Assembly: GCF_000428145.1 (NCBI RefSeq) | Contig: NZ_ATZJ01000002.1 | Location: 62,001 to 126,000, forward strand | Direction: 5' to 3' | Length of the DNA: 64,000 nucleotides | From: Chitinilyticum litopenaei DSM 21440 | Lineage (GTDB): Bacteria; Pseudomonadota; Gammaproteobacteria; Burkholderiales; Chitinibacteraceae | Shown here: positions 11,120 through 19,220 of the stretch, piece after piece | Position numbering within the stretch: position 1 is the stretch's first letter | How the letters are laid out: every line of letters starts with the position of its first letter | The notes under the pieces: model-generated | What the model was told of the DNA's origin: nothing | The model's database searches: none | Seen by the model: the letters and a program-made list of their open reading frames with translations, nothing else | Made by a program: the position numbers and the translations under genes

Positions 11120-12058
11120 ATGCCCACACTGCCCCCTGCCGTCTTCCTGATGGGCCCGACCGCTTCGGGCAAGACCGCTGCCGCCATCCATCTTGTCGAA
11201 TCCGGCCTGCCCGTCGAGCTGATTTCGGTCGACTCCGCGCTGGTGTTCCGCGACATGAACGTCGGCACGGCCAAGCCGACAGCGGACGAACTCGCGCGCG
11301 CGCCACATCGGCTCATCGACATCATCAGCCCCGAGGACAGCTACTCGGCCGGGCAGTTTCGCGACGACGCGCTGCGGCTGATGGCGGAGATCAGCGCACG
11401 CGGCAAGATTCCGGTGCTGGTCGGCGGCACCATGCTCTACTACAACACGCTGCAACACGGCATCCACGACCTGCCGCAGGGCGATGCCGCCTTGCGCGCC
11501 GAGCTGGAGGCCGAGGCCGCGCAACACGGCTGGCCGCATCTGCACGCGAAACTGGCGATACTTGACCCGGCAACGGCGGCGCGGCTCAAGCCCACCGACT
11601 CGCAACGCATCGAGCGCGCCATCGAAATCTGCCTGCTCGCTGGCAGGCCGATGTCGGCAATCCTGGCCGAACCCGGCGCCGCGCCGCTGCCCTACCGCTT
11701 GCTGAAAATCGCGCTGGAGCCATCGGATCGCGCGGTGCTGCACGAGCGCATCGCGTTGCGCTTCGATCTGATGCTGCAGAACGGCCTGCTTGACGAAGTC
11801 AGCGCCTTGCGCCGGCAATACACGCTGTCGCTGGATCTGCCATCGATGCGCTGCGTCGGCTACCGCCAGGCCTGGGAGCATCTGGATGGCCAGTACGACC
11901 AGGCGGAAATGCGCTATCGCGGCATCGTCGCCACGCGCCAGCTGTGCAAGCGCCAGCTGACCTGGCTGCGCGGCATGGACGACGTCGAGCGCATCGACTG
12001 CCTGGCCGACGGCGTGCCACAAGAAATCGCGACAAGGATCAGCGCCCTTGCGCGCTGA
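11120..12058 (+). CDS. miaA: tRNA dimethylallyltransferase MiaA
   Basis: Transfers the dimethylallyl group to A37 of UNN-decoding tRNAs, the first step to ms2i6A. The 312 residues show the P-loop GPTASGKT at 12-19, the conserved SVDSALVFRDMNVGTAKP block, PHRLIDI, LVGGTMLYYNTLQHG, the R-I-E-R-A-I-E-I segment and the C-terminal CKRQLTWLRG. The ATG at 11120 gives the family's usual N-terminus (MPTLPPAVFLMGPTASG). It is followed by a strong terminator at 12095-12127. Confidence 0.96.
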   Translation: MPTLPPAVFLMGPTASGKTAAAIHLVESGLPVELISVDSALVFRDMNVGTAKPTADELARAPHRLIDIISPEDSYSAGQFRDDALRLMAEISARGKIPVLVGGTMLYYNTLQHGIHDLPQGDAALRAELEAEAAQHGWPHLHAKLAILDPATAARLKPTDSQRIERAIEICLLAGRPMSAILAEPGAAPLPYRLLKIALEPSDRAVLHERIALRFDLMLQNGLLDEVSALRRQYTLSLDLPSMRCVGYRQAWEHLDGQYDQAEMRYRGIVATRQLCKRQLTWLRGMDDVERIDCLADGVPQEIATRISALAR

Positions 12059-12094
12059 TACGCTCGGTCGCATCAGCCCACAACCCATGAATGC

Positions 12095-12127
12095 AAAAAG
12101 CCGCAGGCATATACCTGCGGCTTTTTT
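12095..12127 (+). terminator. Rho-independent terminator of miaA carrying the dispersed motif
   Basis: The stem AAAGCCGCAGG/CCTGCGGCTTT closes over the loop CATATA and is followed by a T-run. The loop and inner stem read GCAGGCATATACC, i.e. the core of the dispersed motif is built into the terminator. Confidence 0.9.
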
Positions 12128-12168
12128 GTGTCTTGCAGCGGCCAGGCATCAGGCAGCTGGGCACACGC

Positions 12169-12663
12169 TCAGCACTTCACGACCTTGCTGCCAGCCAGCA
12201 TGTCGTGCATACAGCGGCGATCCGGACGGAAAATCGTTGCGACATTCATCAGGGTGAACGCCCAGCCGATAAAGGGCAAGGAACCCAGACTCTGCATGAT
12301 GCCGTAGCGCATGAACACCAGTTTGATAAAGGGCAGCGGCTTGCCATCCAGACCCACGATCTTGATCTTGGCCACACGCTTGCCAACGGTCTGGCCATGC
12401 TTGGCAAGCAGATAGCCGTTGGGCAGCAGAAAGGCCAGCAAGCCCAGCATGATGAACAGCGGTGTCAGCAGCCATTCCGATGTCGAGCCGATCCAGGCCA
12501 GCGCCTGCGACTCACCCCAGATAATCAGGGGGGCAAACACAATCATGCCGACCACCAGGCCATCAAGCAAGGCCGCGCCAAGACGGGAGCCACGACTGGC
12601 CAGTTGATCGCTTTCAGAGATGCTCAGATCCGACTGCGGTGCAGCGTAGGGATTTTGACTCAT
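12169..12663 (-). CDS. RDD family membrane protein
   Basis: A 164-residue inner-membrane protein. After a short hydrophilic N-terminus (MSQNPYAAPQSDL) there is ASRGSRLGAALLDGLVVGMIVF, the R and D signature of RDD domains, then a second hydrophobic segment LLTPLFIMLGLLAFLLP, and GYLLAKHGQTVGKRVAKIKIVGLDG. The RDD role is poorly defined (some members are small transporters). The ATG at 12663 was chosen over a longer frame because MSQNPYAAP is a recurrent start in this family. Confidence 0.85.
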   Translation of the reverse strand: MSQNPYAAPQSDLSISESDQLASRGSRLGAALLDGLVVGMIVFAPLIIWGESQALAWIGSTSEWLLTPLFIMLGLLAFLLPNGYLLAKHGQTVGKRVAKIKIVGLDGKPLPFIKLVFMRYGIMQSLGSLPFIGWAFTLMNVATIFRPDRRCMHDMLAGSKVVKC

Positions 12664-12808
12664 GGTATGACCTGCATTGGTGAAAAGAGTCAAAAACAAT
12701 ACAAGCAAAAAATATTGAAGTCAGCAAATAGTCAGTATTTTGGTGGAAAAACGCAACAAACCGGCTGTGCCATGCCGACATGCGGGTCGGGCCAGATCAA
12801 CCGTCCAG

Positions 12809-12864
12809 GCCAGGTTCGGTTGATGCTGCAAACGGACAGCACAAACAGCACATCAACAGAGCCT
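12809..12864. repeat. Imperfect inverted repeat resembling the ends of the 49.3-kb MITE
   Basis: The left arm AGGTTCGGTTGATG and right arm CATCAACAGAGCCTA lie about 25 nt apart, just beyond the marC stop. They resemble the terminal repeat TAGGTTCTGTTGACG of the element at 49309-49578 and may be a deleted relic of it, or simply the marC terminator hairpin. Confidence 0.35.
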
Positions 12865-13537
12865 AGCGCCGCTGCGGCATGAAGGCCGGGTCGTGCAGCA
12901 GATTGCTCACGCCGTTGATGAAGAACTGCACGCCGATGCAGATCAGGAAAAAACCCATGATGCGCACCACCGCATTGATGCCGTTTTCGCCAAGAATGCG
13001 GTACAGCGGCGTCGAGGCGCGCAGCGTCAGCCACGAAATCCACGCGGTCAGCGCGATGCCGGCGACCACGCTGGCGTAGCCGAGCAAAAGCGGCATGTCG
13101 TTCTGCGCGTGCAGGCCGGACGACATCGAGATCACCACGGCAATCGAGCCGGGGCCGGACAGGAACGGCATCGCCAGCGGCGTGAACGAGATGTCGTTCT
13201 TGCTGTGCACCTCCACTTCGGCGGCATTGGTCAGCGCGCTCTGGTTTTCCTGCGGGAACAGCATGCGAAAGCCGATGAAGCTGACGATCATCCCGCCGGC
13301 GATGCGCAGGCCCGGGATGGAAATGCTGAAGAAATCCATGATCAGCGCGCCGGCAAGCAGAAAGGTCGTCAGGATGCCGGCCATGAAATAGCAGGCGCGC
13401 TTCACCTGGCGATCGCGCTCTTCTTCTGACAGATGCGCGGTCAGCCCGGGCAGCACGCCGACGGTGATCAGCGGATTGCAGATCGGCAGCAGCGCCATCA
13501 GCGTGCCGAAGACGGTGGTGAGGATGGCCAGCAGCAT
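12863..13537 (-). CDS. MarC family integral membrane protein
   Basis: A 224-residue protein with about six hydrophobic segments. It shows MarC features: LMALLPICNPLITVGVLP near the N-terminus, GLRIAGGMIVSFIGFRML, and FTPLAMPFLSGPGSIAVVI, the second G-P-G-S half-repeat. MarC (UPF0056) proteins were once linked to multiple antibiotic resistance, but their transport substrate is unsettled. The ATG at 13537 has a good upstream GAAGGAAG ribosome site; the longer frame upstream lacks family similarity. Confidence 0.88.
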   Translation of the reverse strand: MLLAILTTVFGTLMALLPICNPLITVGVLPGLTAHLSEEERDRQVKRACYFMAGILTTFLLAGALIMDFFSISIPGLRIAGGMIVSFIGFRMLFPQENQSALTNAAEVEVHSKNDISFTPLAMPFLSGPGSIAVVISMSSGLHAQNDMPLLLGYASVVAGIALTAWISWLTLRASTPLYRILGENGINAVVRIMGFFLICIGVQFFINGVSNLLHDPAFMPQRR

Positions 13538-13690
13538 CGCGCTTCCTTCTGAATCGTCCGGGTCGGTCCATGGCATTCTGCACCGCACACAGCAGTGTCG
13601 CCACTGGAAAAACCCTGCATTGCGCACAAATGGCAAGCGCAACATGCCAAATATCAAGCAACAGGTATATTCCTGCAACCCTTATATATA

Positions 13691-13713
13691 AAAGGCTACA
13701 GAGACATACCCAG
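13691..13713 (+). repeat. Copy of the dispersed motif between marC and the hydrolase
   Basis: AAAGGCTACAGAG followed by ACATACCCA. It lies immediately downstream of the hydrolase stop (the gene is on the - strand). Confidence 0.5.
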
Positions 13714-13718
13714 CACTA

Positions 13719-14492
13719 TCACAAGACATGCCGCTGCAACCATCCTGCCAGCGCGTCGGCCAGTTCGCGCCGCCAGCTGCAGCGGGTGAAGACATGGTCC
13801 GCCGCGTCCAGCAGCAGCCGCTCGGCCTGCGGCAGCCGCGCCAAAAGCGGCAGCGCCGTATCGGCGGGAACGGCCGCATCGGCGCCGCCGCTGATGACCA
13901 GCACCGGCAGCGTGATGCGCTCGACGCCGGCCAGCGGATCGAGCGCGGCCAGCTCCTGCCGCAGCGCTTGTCCGATCGGCATGCCCAGGAAATCACAGCT
14001 GCCATCGGCCAGCGCCACGCCCTGGGCGGCGGCGGCCTCGACCACCTCGCGCAGATTCAGCGCCGGCGCGATCAGGCTCAGCGAGCGCAGCGGAACCGGG
14101 CTGTGCGGCGCGGCCAGCATGGCGGCGCGTCCGCCCATGCTGAAGCCGCACAGATGCCAGCCCAGTTGCGGATGACGCTGTGCCAGCTCGCGCAGCAAAA
14201 AGGTCGTCACCGCCGCCTGCTGCGCGAGCGTGATGTCGGCAAACGCGCCGCCACTCTCGCCACAGCCTGGAAAGTCGAAGCGGAAGGTGGCTATGCCGTG
14301 TTCGGCCAGTCGGCGCGCCAGTGCGACAAAGAAATAGGTGAATTCCAGCCGGTTGCCGGTAAAACCGTGCAGCAGCAGCAGCGCCTGCCTGGCGTCAGGC
14401 GGCACATCGGCCGAACCGATCAGCGGGATGCCATTCCAGTCCAGTTCGAGATGGGTCACGGGCTTGGTCTCTGTGATGTTGCGACGCACCAT
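13719..14492 (-). CDS. Alpha/beta hydrolase (serine hydrolase)
   Basis: About 257 residues of alpha/beta-hydrolase fold. The oxyanion loop is LLLLHGFTGNR, the segment FRFDFPGCGESGG follows, and the nucleophile elbow is GFSMGGRAA. The late acid is in VISGGADAAVP and the catalytic His is probably in DAADHVFTR. The substrate is unknown; the family includes esterases and peptidases. The start is uncertain: ATG 14492 (MVRRNITETKP) was used, and GTG 14459 (VTHLELDWNG) would remove 11 poorly conserved residues. Confidence 0.82.
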   Translation of the reverse strand: MVRRNITETKPVTHLELDWNGIPLIGSADVPPDARQALLLLHGFTGNRLEFTYFFVALARRLAEHGIATFRFDFPGCGESGGAFADITLAQQAAVTTFLLRELAQRHPQLGWHLCGFSMGGRAAMLAAPHSPVPLRSLSLIAPALNLREVVEAAAAQGVALADGSCDFLGMPIGQALRQELAALDPLAGVERITLPVLVISGGADAAVPADTALPLLARLPQAERLLLDAADHVFTRCSWRRELADALAGWLQRHVL

Positions 14493-14771
14493 CCTACACC
14501 GGCCCGACGGGGCGGATTTGTCCGCAAGCAGCATTGTTGCGCGCACGCCATGCCGTGCATGCAGGCCGGGCACCGGCAAAAGCGGGCACGGGTCATGGGC
14601 ATCTTTCCGGGTTTTGCTTGCTCGGAGCCCTCCCAGTCTCTGTGGCTCTCTCTGGTTTCGCTGTTTGCCGGGAATGGCTTGCCAAGCCGCAACGCTGAGG
14701 AAACTCCCGATAAGCAAGGGGAAACAAAAGCCGTACAGTAGCGCTTTATACAAGCTCCCGGGAAAACCGCC
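14493..14771. other. Intergenic region with one half of a short repeat pair
   Basis: Spacer between the divergent hydrolase and antiporter genes. At about 14636-14700 it contains a segment (TCTCTGTGGCTC, then GTTTGCCGGGAATG, then CTTGCCAAGC) that aligns with 16499-16570. No clear sigma70 promoter was found for the antiporter. Confidence 0.5.
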
Positions 14772-16085
14772 GTGAATGCCGTCCTGCTTGCCGTTGCCCT
14801 GATGCTGGGCCTGTCGCTGCTGCGCATCAATGTCGTCATCAGCCTGATTGTCAGCGCCGTCGTTGGCGGCATCGCCGGCGGGCTGAGCATGGCCGACACG
14901 CTGAAGGCCTTCCAGGGCGGGCTGGGCGGCGGCGCGGGGGTTGCGCTTTCCTACGCGCTGCTGGGCGCCTTTGCGATGGCGCTGGCCGAATCGGGCCTGC
15001 CGCACGCGCTGGCCGATCGGCTCGCCGTGCTGGTCAAGCGCCAGGGCGCAGGCGCCCGGGTGAAATGGGGCATCCTGCTGGCCGTGCTCGCCATGGCGAT
15101 CGCCTCGCAGAACCTGCTGCCCATCCACATCGCCTTCATCCCGCTGATGCTGCCGCCGCTCTTGTACACGCTCACGCTGTTCAAGGTGGACCGCCGCATG
15201 GTCGCGTGCATCCTCACCTTCGGCCTGATCACGCCGTATATGTGGCTGCCACTCGGCTTTGGCGAAATCTTCCTCAAGCAGATCCTCCTGGGCAATATCG
15301 AAAAGGCCGGGCTGAGTGTCGCCGGGCTGGACGTGATGCATGCGATGCTGATTCCGGCGCTGGGCATGCTGGCCGGCCTGCTGCTCGCCGTGTTTGTCGG
15401 CTACCGCAAGCCGCGCGACTACGATCTGGGCAAGCTTGCCGAAGTCGAACGGACAGAGCGCCGCTACACGCCGCGCTCGCTGGCCGTTGCCGCCATCGCG
15501 GTGGTCGCCACCTTCGCCGTGCAGCTGTGGCTGGATTCGATGCTGCTGGGCGCGCTGGCCGGCTTCGCGCTGTGCGTCGCCGGCGGCGCGGTGGACTGGC
15601 GCCGTGCCGACACGACGTTCACCAGCGGCATGAAGCTGATGGCGACGATTGGCCTGATCATGATCGCGGCATCCGGTTTTGCCGAGGTGATGAAGGCGAC
15701 CGGCGACGTGGCGCGGCTGGTCGAGCATTCGGTGGCCTTTGTCGGTGGCAGCAAGGCGCTGGGCGCGCTGCTGATGCTGCTGGTGGGGCTGATCGTCACA
15801 CTCGGCATCGGCTCGTCGTTCTCCACCGTTCCCATCATCGCCACGCTCTTCGTGCCGCTGGCGATGCAGCTGGGCTTTTCACCCATCGCCATCGTCTGCC
15901 TCGTCGGCGTCGCCGGCGCCCTGGGCGACGCGGGCTCGCCGGCATCGGACTCGACACTCGGCCCGACCTCCGGCCTCAACGTCGACGGCCAGCACGACCA
16001 CGTGTGGGATACCGTGGTGCCGACCTTCCTCTATTACAACATCCCGCTGCTGGTCTTCGGCTGGATTGCGGCAATGGTTTTGTAA
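14772..16085 (+). CDS. Na+/H+ antiporter NhaC-like family protein
   Basis: A 437-residue polytopic membrane protein, about 11 hydrophobic segments. Conserved features of this NhaC/YuiF-type group are ALLGAFAMALAESGLPHALA, ILLAVLAMAIASQNLLPIHIAFIPLMLPPLL, GIGSSFSTVPIIATLFVPLA and the acidic/polar GDAGSPASDSTLGPTSGLNVDGQHDHVWDTVVPTF near the C-terminus. Members are annotated as sodium/proton antiporters, but some may carry organic anions. It begins with GTG at 14772 (MNAVLLAVALML); no in-frame ATG gives a complete first helix. An inverted motif pair and a terminator follow. Confidence 0.82.
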   Translation: MNAVLLAVALMLGLSLLRINVVISLIVSAVVGGIAGGLSMADTLKAFQGGLGGGAGVALSYALLGAFAMALAESGLPHALADRLAVLVKRQGAGARVKWGILLAVLAMAIASQNLLPIHIAFIPLMLPPLLYTLTLFKVDRRMVACILTFGLITPYMWLPLGFGEIFLKQILLGNIEKAGLSVAGLDVMHAMLIPALGMLAGLLLAVFVGYRKPRDYDLGKLAEVERTERRYTPRSLAVAAIAVVATFAVQLWLDSMLLGALAGFALCVAGGAVDWRRADTTFTSGMKLMATIGLIMIAASGFAEVMKATGDVARLVEHSVAFVGGSKALGALLMLLVGLIVTLGIGSSFSTVPIIATLFVPLAMQLGFSPIAIVCLVGVAGALGDAGSPASDSTLGPTSGLNVDGQHDHVWDTVVPTFLYYNIPLLVFGWIAAMVL

Positions 16086-16087
16086 TC

Positions 16088-16135
16088 GGGTATATGCCTG
16101 CAGCCAATGCATGAAAATGGCTGCAGGCATATACA
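16088..16135. repeat. Perfect inverted pair of the dispersed motif
   Basis: TATATGCCTGCAGCCA at 16091-16106 and its exact complement at 16118-16133 are separated by 11 nt. This is two motif copies head to head, directly after the antiporter stop and upstream of the actual T-run terminator. Confidence 0.85.
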
Positions 16136-16147
16136 AGCCGATGTATC

Positions 16148-16178
16148 AAGCGGATGGCACGGCCATCCGCTTTTTCTT
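16148..16178 (+). terminator. Rho-independent terminator of the antiporter gene
   Basis: Perfect stem GCGGATGGC/GCCATCCGC over a 3-nt loop, followed by TTTTTCTTT. Confidence 0.9.
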
Positions 16179-16289
16179 TCCCGCGTTTGCCGGCAGCTGA
16201 TTGGACGTTCTGCTCGGCAAACCACAAAAGGCGCTTGAACCACCGAGGCACAGAAACATCGAGGAAACAAAACCTGAGAAATGCCGACC

Positions 16290-16473
16290 TGATTGGGCAG
16301 CCAGCACAGCAACATGGCATGCCGGCGTTCCACCGGGATTCCCTACGCTCAAAGCCGGCGTCCAGAGCGCTGCTTGAACAGGCATTGCCGCTCGATTCCC
16401 GCTTTGTCCATAGGAAAACCCCGTGGGACGCGGGAAGGCCGAAGTATTCTTTGCTGAGGTAGCTACCCGATCA
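16290..16473 (-). mobile_element. Copy 1 of a dRS3-like MITE (reverse orientation)
   Basis: Ends TGATTGGGCAGCCAGCACAGC and GCTGAGGTAGCTACCCGATCA form imperfect terminal inverted repeats. Read on the - strand, the interior matches copy 3 (43304-43468) closely: AATGCCTGTTC, GCGCTCTG, GCCGGCTTTGA, AGGGAATCCC. It carries GGGAATC/GATTCCC inner repeats of the dRS3 type and has no coding capacity. Confidence 0.7.
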
Positions 16474-16498
16474 GAAATACCGATGACGTGCTCCCGCA

Positions 16499-16570
16499 TT
16501 TCTCTGTGTCGCTGTGGTTGATTTGGGGTTTGCCGAGATGCCTTGCCAAGCGAGTCCCGGCAACGAGGAG
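16499..16570. repeat. Second half of a short intergenic repeat pair
   Basis: TCTCTGTGTCGCT, then GTTTGCCGAGATGC, then CTTGCCAAGC. It aligns with about 14636-14700 with small gaps and is non-coding. The rest of the 16474-16700 spacer shows nothing I recognise. Confidence 0.45.
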
Positions 16571-16689
16571 GGTCTGGGCTTTCTTTGATCCGCTGACACA
16601 GCGGACCCGCCGGTCTGCGGTGGTGCTTGCCCAGGCATTTGCGGAGCAGCCAAGTGTATATCGCTGGAGCCATTTACCAACATGGGCAA

Positions 16690-16705
16690 ACGGCACATAC
16701 CCATG
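16690..16705 (+). repeat. Partial copy of the dispersed motif beside the GH19 terminator
   Basis: ACGGCACATACCCATG, followed by A-run and terminator stem. The same arrangement (motif, ATGAAAAA, CGGGAG stem) occurs after the lyase gene at 51091-51144. Confidence 0.5.
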
Positions 16706-16738
16706 AAAAAAACGGGAGGCCATCGCCTCCCGTTTTTC
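16706..16738 (-). terminator. Terminator of the GH19 chitinase gene
   Basis: Stem ACGGGAGGC/GCCTCCCGT with loop CATC, flanked by A-run and T-run on the two sides, so it could act in both directions. Confidence 0.9.
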
Positions 16739-16753
16739 ATGCGGACGTGGTGC

Positions 16754-18481
16754 TTACTTCAGCGTCACACCCCAGTTGCTTTCCACACACTTGGTGTACT
16801 GACCGTCGATCAGCGCGTTGTACGGGGTCTGGTAGCTGACCAGCTGGCACTTGTTCTCGCCGCCAACCTTCCAGTCCTTTTCCCAGTAGATGTTGAACGC
16901 AGCCGACGAACCGCCGTCGAAGCGGCCCATGCCGGCGCACTTCATCGATTCCTTCTTGATGTCCCAACCCAGCTCGCGGGAGAACTCGGTGTAGTAATCA
17001 ATGCGGTTTTGCGCGGCGGCCTTGGTCGGGCTGTCCTGGCACTCGGCGTTGATGATCTGGATGGTGGTCGGGAAGTCGTTACCCAGCTGACGCGACTTGT
17101 CGAAGTCGTTCGGCACCCAGGTACCATCGATCACGTGCAGCATCGAGGGCTTCGGCGGTTGCGGATAGATGAAGAAGAACACGGCAGAGGCCAGGTTCAG
17201 CCAGGTATCGGCCACCAGCTCCGGATTGTTCAGCAGCTTGAACTGGTCACCATCGAACATGGCCTGCGAGAACGGGCCGTAGTTGTAGTTGTACGACAGC
17301 TGCTTGGCGCCACGGCCGAAGTAACCCTTGAACTTGCCATCCGGCAGCTTGCCGCAGGTCCAGGTCTTGTTGAAGACCGGGTCGTTGCACTCGGCGTTGT
17401 AGCCGGACATGCCTTCGGTCCAGCCCAGTTCGCGCACGTGCACCAGCGCCTGGCGCCATTCCGGGATGCCGAACTCGACGACGCTGTGACCACCGGTTTC
17501 CTGCGCGAAGTGCGCGAACATCGCGGCCAGCGAACGGCGGCAGATTTCGTCGCTGTTGCGACCATCGGCATAGGTGTCGCAGAAGGCCGGGAACTTGGCG
17601 ACGGCCTGCAGGAAGCCGGTGTAGGTGTAGGACGGGTTGCGCACCTGGAAGAAGTAGTCGAACTTCTGCTGCGACACCAGCGCCTCGACGCGTTTTACAT
17701 TCTCCGGATTGCTCGTCTTGCCGGGCGCCACGGCCTCGACCACGCTATTGGGCAGGGTGCGCACGGAGGCCTTCACCTTGCGGAAGATGTCGGAGTTGGT
17801 GAGCGTTGCCGCATAGGCTTCGGCTTCGGCCTTGGTCGGTACGCCGCCCGGCGCCGGTGTCGGTGTGGTCGAACCACCACCGCCGGTCGAACCACCGGTG
17901 CACGCACCACTATTCACCCAGACACCGCCCAGAGCCGGCTCATTGCCCTGCGTCCACCACTTGGCGCTGAAATTGCTGCCGAGATAGGACACTTTCGCAC
18001 CGCCCTGGTAGGCCGTGCCGGCATTCCAGCCCGGTTCGCACGGCACGGTACCCACCGGCGGCGTCGGGGTCGGAGCGAGCGTCGGCGTGGCGGTCGGTGT
18101 GGCGGTCGGAGTAGCGGTTGGCGTCGGCGTGGCCGTCGGCTTCTGGGTCGGAGTCGGGGTGGCCGTGGGAGTCGCGGTCGGAGTCGGCGTTGCTGTCGGC
18201 TGTTGTGTCGGAGTCGGCGTGGCCGTGGGCGTTGCGGTGGGTTTCGCCGTCGGCGTGGCGGTCGGGGTCGGCGTGGCCGAACCACTTACTTCCGCCCAGG
18301 CGCCCCATTGCTGGGATCCCGGCACTTCGCCCTGCGTCCACCACTTGGCTTTCCAGGTCTTGCCCTGGTAGGTGGCGGTTTGGCCAGCGGTGTATACGCT
18401 GCTGGCATTCCATTCCGCAGCGAAAACGGACGCACTGAGGAACAGTCCGGCGACCAGCGCCGACAGTTTGATTCGAGTCAT
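16754..18481 (-). CDS. Secreted GH19 chitinase with two CBM5/12 modules
   Basis: A 575-residue endochitinase. The signal peptide (MTRIKLSALVAGLFLSASVFA, about residue 21) is followed by a CBM5/12 (WNASSVYTAGQTATYQGK ... AKWWTQGEVPG), a Thr-Pro linker of about 80 residues, a second CBM5/12 (WNAGTAYQGGAKVSYLG ... AKWWTQGNEP), a Gly/Ser linker and a GH19 catalytic domain (about 215-575). Catalytic features are FAHFAQETGGHS with probable acid E328 and GYFGRGAKQLSYNYNYGPFS. ATG 18481 was chosen over 18496 because GGAGTGTGAGA forms its ribosome site. It is divergent from the GH18 gene; export is probably by Sec followed by the downstream type II-like system (inference). Confidence 0.95.
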   Translation of the reverse strand: MTRIKLSALVAGLFLSASVFAAEWNASSVYTAGQTATYQGKTWKAKWWTQGEVPGSQQWGAWAEVSGSATPTPTATPTAKPTATPTATPTPTQQPTATPTPTATPTATPTPTQKPTATPTPTATPTATPTATPTLAPTPTPPVGTVPCEPGWNAGTAYQGGAKVSYLGSNFSAKWWTQGNEPALGGVWVNSGACTGGSTGGGGSTTPTPAPGGVPTKAEAEAYAATLTNSDIFRKVKASVRTLPNSVVEAVAPGKTSNPENVKRVEALVSQQKFDYFFQVRNPSYTYTGFLQAVAKFPAFCDTYADGRNSDEICRRSLAAMFAHFAQETGGHSVVEFGIPEWRQALVHVRELGWTEGMSGYNAECNDPVFNKTWTCGKLPDGKFKGYFGRGAKQLSYNYNYGPFSQAMFDGDQFKLLNNPELVADTWLNLASAVFFFIYPQPPKPSMLHVIDGTWVPNDFDKSRQLGNDFPTTIQIINAECQDSPTKAAAQNRIDYYTEFSRELGWDIKKESMKCAGMGRFDGGSSAAFNIYWEKDWKVGGENKCQLVSYQTPYNALIDGQYTKCVESNWGVTLK

Positions 18482-19220
18482 CTTCTCACACTCCATGTCC
18501 GGATCGTATTGCCGCGGGCGCCGGCAGGCGCCCCTATCGCGGGTTTCCGGTGCCCGCGAACCGGCATTGCTGATGGGAGTGTGTGACTGGTCGGACTATG
18601 CAGTGTTATGGCCCGGTCTTTGCCGGACATTGCGCATCATGTATTCGGATAGCGCCTACTAGACCACACTGGCGCCAATGGTATCAGCTTGTAGTGGCCC
18701 GTCAACAGTTACTTACAAACGGCATTTACCCCGGCACGGCAAGTGGTTTTTTGCCTGAAAACGATCAGACCAGCCCGGGCCACCCACCAAATAAGAAAAT
18801 GATAATTTTCAAAAATAACGTTCGCATTTTATTCAATAAAATCATCAACCTAGCCACAAAAAGGCCACAAAGCCCGCATTCGGTCAATATGCCCTGCCAG
18901 CGCGGTGTTGCGTACGCCACTTTGCTTACAAAAAATTCGTAACGAAAATTGACAAGTACCGGCAAACGTGAAAAATTCCACCTCGCCTACCGGCAAGACG
19001 TAACAAAAAGCGTCCGCCTACCCCGCGAGAACGCCAGCGTCCTGATCTGATAGTCACCAGCAAGAGCTCGTCATGCCCGCAGCAGTGTCCCCGCTAGACT
19101 GCACGGGCCGACCCCCAAGAGCCGTTTGTGTGCGCATAAGAAGGGACCGGTAAAACCCGGCCCACAGTTGAACGGCTCCCGCCCGGGGGCCCAAACACAC
19201 GGAAGATGAGGAAGTTCGAG
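18482..19220. promoter_or_regulatory. Divergent control region between GH19 and GH18 chitinase genes
   Basis: A 739-bp spacer with an AT-rich core (about 18780-18860) and no gene. TTGCTTACAAAAAAT at 18922-18936 recurs as TTGCTTACACAAAAT at 27952-27966, upstream of the other GH18 gene. A possible -35 TTGACA at 18949 lacks a convincing -10. The last 20 nt (GGAAGATGAGGAAG plus TTCGAG) are shared with the leader of the second GH18 gene (28133-28153). The regulator is unknown. Confidence 0.55.

Noticed and set aside
13719..15728. Very long - strand open frame across the hydrolase and antiporter genes
   Set aside because: Only the 13719-14492 part is a real gene; the rest is the shadow of the + strand antiporter, and its translation is rich in Gln, His and Arg as expected of antisense frames in high-GC DNA.
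18585..18680. Half-sites resembling a DasR-type operator (ACTGGTC, AGACCA)
   Set aside because: The halves are far apart and do not form the palindrome; no copy is found at the second GH18 gene.
18949..18977. TTGACA-based promoter for the first GH18 gene
   Set aside because: The -35 is perfect but the expected -10 position reads AAAATT; not convincing without transcript data.
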